Assembly (NCBI GenBank): GCA_002067095.1
Contig: MVQD01000082.1
Location: 1 to 62,422 of the forward strand
Reading direction: 5' to 3'
From: Methanoregulaceae archaeon PtaB.Bin056
GTDB lineage: Archaea; Halobacteriota; Methanomicrobia; Methanomicrobiales; Methanospirillaceae
DNA length: 62,422 nt
Within the stretch, counting starts at the first letter, position 1, and each line of letters begins with the position of its first letter. The position numbers and the translations under genes are program-made. The notes below the pieces were generated by a model. The model was given only the letters and a program-made list of their open reading frames with translations, made no database searches and was not told the origin of the DNA. This document shows positions 60,300 to 62,422 of this stretch, piece by piece.

Positions 60300-60317
60300 T
60301 ATACTAATTGGTATACC
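60297..60317 (+). promoter_or_regulatory. 21-base operator candidate upstream of tupB
   Basis: TGATATAC, six bases (TAATTG), then GTATACC: an imperfect palindrome with half-sites GATATAC and GTATACC. Shared with the Mo-storage promoter. It starts on the stop codon of the winged-helix gene. Confidence 0.6.
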
Positions 60318-60384
60318 AGCAGATTTCCCATTTTTTCAAAACAAGCCTTTTGAGAAGGAATACTGATTTATCGTTTCATGGAGT

Positions 60385-60397
60385 GTATATAATAATT
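60385..60397 (+). promoter_or_regulatory. TATA box for tupBC
   Basis: GTATATAATAATT; predicted start of transcription near 60415, about 25 bases before the TTG at 60442. The operator lies about 70 bases further upstream. Confidence 0.5.
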
Positions 60398-60441
60398 ACG
60401 TCAGGTGCAGTCATTGCGCATGACAAGAGCCGGGGGCACTC

Positions 60442-61128
60442 TTGAACGAGATCATCGAAGGCTTCATCCAGGCAGGAGAGCTCATCATCAACCTCAATCC
60501 CGAAGTGCTTGAGATCACCGCAAGGTCCCTCCTCATCTCCCTCGCCGCGACACTCATCGCATCCCTTATTGCCATCCCCATCGGCGGGTTCATCCACTTC
60601 AGGGAGTTTGGGGGGAAACGCGGGCTCATTACTATCATCCAGACACTCTACGCCCTCCCCACCGTCATCGCGGGGCTCCTTGTCTTCCTGCTCCTCTCAA
60701 GGGTCGGACCATTCGGGTTCCTCGGCCTCCTCTTCACTCCGACAGGTATGATTATCGGGCAGACGGTGCTCGTTATCCCTCTCATGGTGGGCATGACACT
60801 CATTGCGCTCTCCGGGGTGAAGAAATCCATCCAGGACGAGGTAATTTCCCTCGGGGCGACCTCCACCCAGATTATATGGACAATTATCAAGGAGGCCCGG
60901 TTTGCCATACTCGGCGGGGTGATCCTGGGATTCGGTCGCGCAATCTCGGAAGTGGGTGCCGCCATGATTATTGGCGGGAATATACGGGGTTACACCCGTG
61001 TCCTCACGACCGCAATCGCGCTCGAGACCTCCATGGGCAATATCGCATTCTCAATTGCCCTTGGCATCATTCTGCTCGCGATTGCCATGGTCGTCACCAC
61101 GGCACTTTTCCTCGTGCAGGAGCGGTAA
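60442..61128 (+). CDS. tupB: tungstate-type ABC transporter permease
   Basis: 228 aa, TTG start. Five to six membrane helices with the EAA-type loop ISLGATSTQIIWTIIKEARF. TLYALPTVIAGLLVFLLLS and RAISEVGAAMIIGGNIRGYT are typical of TupB/YcjO-like permeases of the tungstate family. One base separates it from tupC. The cognate TupA is encoded at 37.8 kb. Confidence 0.87.
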   Translation: MNEIIEGFIQAGELIINLNPEVLEITARSLLISLAATLIASLIAIPIGGFIHFREFGGKRGLITIIQTLYALPTVIAGLLVFLLLSRVGPFGFLGLLFTPTGMIIGQTVLVIPLMVGMTLIALSGVKKSIQDEVISLGATSTQIIWTIIKEARFAILGGVILGFGRAISEVGAAMIIGGNIRGYTRVLTTAIALETSMGNIAFSIALGIILLAIAMVVTTALFLVQER

Positions 61129-61129
61129 G

Positions 61130-62209
61130 ATGATCGAGTTCGTTCACGTCGACAAGAAATTCGGAGAGAAGGTGGTGTTAAAGGACCTCACGTTCAGGGT
61201 GGAGAAAGGAGAGATCTTCACCTTTATCGGGCCAAGCGGAACGGGAAAAACCACCATCCTCCGGCTCATCAACCTGCTGGAAGACCCGACATCCGGATCG
61301 ATCCTGGTAGGCGGGAGGGATACGAGGATCTCCGAGGGCGAGCGTGTTGCACTCCGGAGGCGAATGAGCGTCGTGTTCCAGAAACCTGCCGCGCTGCGGG
61401 GCAGCGTATTCGATAACGTAGCACTGGGGATGAGATTCCGGGGCACCCCTCCGGATGAGATGCGTGAGCGGGTTACTGAAGCCCTTGGCCTCGTAGGCCT
61501 CGAAGGCTACGAGGAGAGGAAGGCAACCACCCTTTCCGGAGGGGAACTCCAGCGCGTGGCCATCTCACGCGCCCTGGTCACCCAGCCTGAAATTCTCCTT
61601 CTTGACGAACCCACGGCAAACCTGGACCCCTCGTCGACCGAGCGCGTCGAGAACCTTATCCTCTCGATCAACGAGCGGTTCGGGACGACGATTGTCCTCT
61701 CCACCCACGATATGATACAGGGGCAGCGTCTTGCGACCCGCATCGCGGTGATCCTGAACCGGACCATAGGGCAGGTTGGAGAATCCCATGAGATCTTTTA
61801 CCAGCCGAAGAGCAGGGAGGTTGCCCGGATGGTCGGTGTCGAGAATATCTTTGATGGCACCATCGTGGACAATACAGGTGGCCTGGCCAAAATCGACATC
61901 GGCGGCACATCCATCGTAGCAATCTGCCCTTTTACCGAGGGAAGCCGTGTTACTGCATACATGCGCCCTGAAGATGTGGTGTTTCTCCTTGAGAAGGACG
62001 GGAAGAGCACCGCGCGCAATGAACTTGAGGGGACCATCTCCCGTGTGACTCCAATGGGGCCGAGCGTGAAGATCAGGATGGATGGCGGCATCAGGATTGT
62101 TGCAGTCATCACCCGCCGTTCGTACGACGAGCTTGGCCTTTCGCCCGGTTCACATGTCTATGCCTCTTTCAAGGCCAGCGCCATTCATGTAGTGAATAAC
62201 GAACCCTGA
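61130..62209 (+). CDS. tupC: tungstate-type ABC transporter ATP-binding protein
   Basis: 359 aa from ATG 61130 with CAGGAG seven bases upstream. Walker A GPSGTGKT, Q-loop VFQKPAALRGSVFDNVALG, signature LSGGELQRVAISRAL, Walker B LLLDEPTANLDP, H-loop STHDM. The C-terminal 120 residues form TOBE/MOP-like units (VENIFDGTIVD, MRPEDVVFLLE, GTISRVTPMGPSVKIRMDGG), which in related ATPases bind the oxyanion and inhibit transport. Confidence 0.88.
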   Translation: MIEFVHVDKKFGEKVVLKDLTFRVEKGEIFTFIGPSGTGKTTILRLINLLEDPTSGSILVGGRDTRISEGERVALRRRMSVVFQKPAALRGSVFDNVALGMRFRGTPPDEMRERVTEALGLVGLEGYEERKATTLSGGELQRVAISRALVTQPEILLLDEPTANLDPSSTERVENLILSINERFGTTIVLSTHDMIQGQRLATRIAVILNRTIGQVGESHEIFYQPKSREVARMVGVENIFDGTIVDNTGGLAKIDIGGTSIVAICPFTEGSRVTAYMRPEDVVFLLEKDGKSTARNELEGTISRVTPMGPSVKIRMDGGIRIVAVITRRSYDELGLSPGSHVYASFKASAIHVVNNEP

Positions 62210-62422
62210 TCAGGTGGCTTGGAGGAAGGGGTTGATTTTCGGGCGGTTTCATTAAACTATACTCATACCAGGCACCCCACATATCTCTGACCCTTCATAT
62301 CTACCGGATCTCCTTCTGCCACACTGGGGGAACGCATCACTTTGCATTGACCGGCACCCATTTCTCGCATGCATGACAATACATGATGCAATGCGGTGCA
62401 TCGCCCTTGCAAGCGGCAGCAA
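62210..62422. other. window end, no feature seen
   Basis: After tupC no open reading frame, RNA gene or clear terminator hairpin could be supported. Confidence 0.4.

Overview
The window looks like a chromosomal segment of a methanogenic archaeon of the order Methanomicrobiales (Methanoculleus/Methanoregula-like). The evidence is its gene content: RadA, a multi-OB replication protein A, FEN-1, an archaeal presenilin-type protease, archaetidylinositol-phosphate synthase, stand-alone GMP synthase subunit B, the methanogen-specific DUF1890/DUF1894 pair, LL-DAP aminotransferase, and TATA-type promoters, some with leaderless starts. The DNA is GC-rich with compact operons and many 4-bp ATGA/GTGA overlaps. 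I see no rRNA, tRNA, CRISPR array or insertion sequence.

Region 1 (1-13.3 kb) is metabolic: a YyaL-type thioredoxin-domain protein (5' cut by the window edge), a flavin-binding-fold protein, a HAD phosphatase, an SRAP protein, an iron-sulfur flavoprotein, a DUF2284 gene interrupted by an in-frame TAG, a KamA-family radical SAM aminomutase, glutamate dehydrogenase beside a two-subunit 2-oxoacid:ferredoxin oxidoreductase, and a cutA-fdhD-DUF1890-DUF1894 operon. Region 2 (13.4-24 kb) holds dapL-lysA-rpa-radA, phosphoglycolate phosphatase, a PRC-barrel protein, a CBS regulator divergent from a NOG1-type GTPase, presenilin-like protease and FEN-1. Region 3 (24-37.7 kb) holds hisC-adenylate kinase-AIP synthase, superoxide dismutase, argD, pyrG-guaAb, a thioesterase, a glycosyltransferase, a TPR/winged-helix protein coupled to a BrxD-like ATPase, and hisD.

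Region 4 (37.8-62.2 kb) is the notable part and reads as a molybdenum/tungsten and cell-surface island. It encodes TupA, a complete WtpABC importer embedded in an operon of secreted proteins, a MOT1-type molybdate permease, a molybdenum-storage-protein homologue, and TupBC at the far end. Interspersed are secreted proteins built from a recurring 'WMEANL' domain (five copies) and sulfite-oxidase-fold-like domains (five copies), plus PKD, PEGA, DUF4430-like, cohesin and dockerin modules. Two large proteins (812 and 1732 aa) carry both a cohesin and a dockerin, and a third small protein is a membrane-anchored cohesin, so the locus could build a self-assembling surface complex. A near-identical 21-bp imperfect palindrome lies in front of both the Mo-storage/MOT1 operon and tupBC, suggesting one shared regulator; a small winged-helix protein is encoded between them. 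The link between metal uptake and the surface proteins is inferred from gene order.
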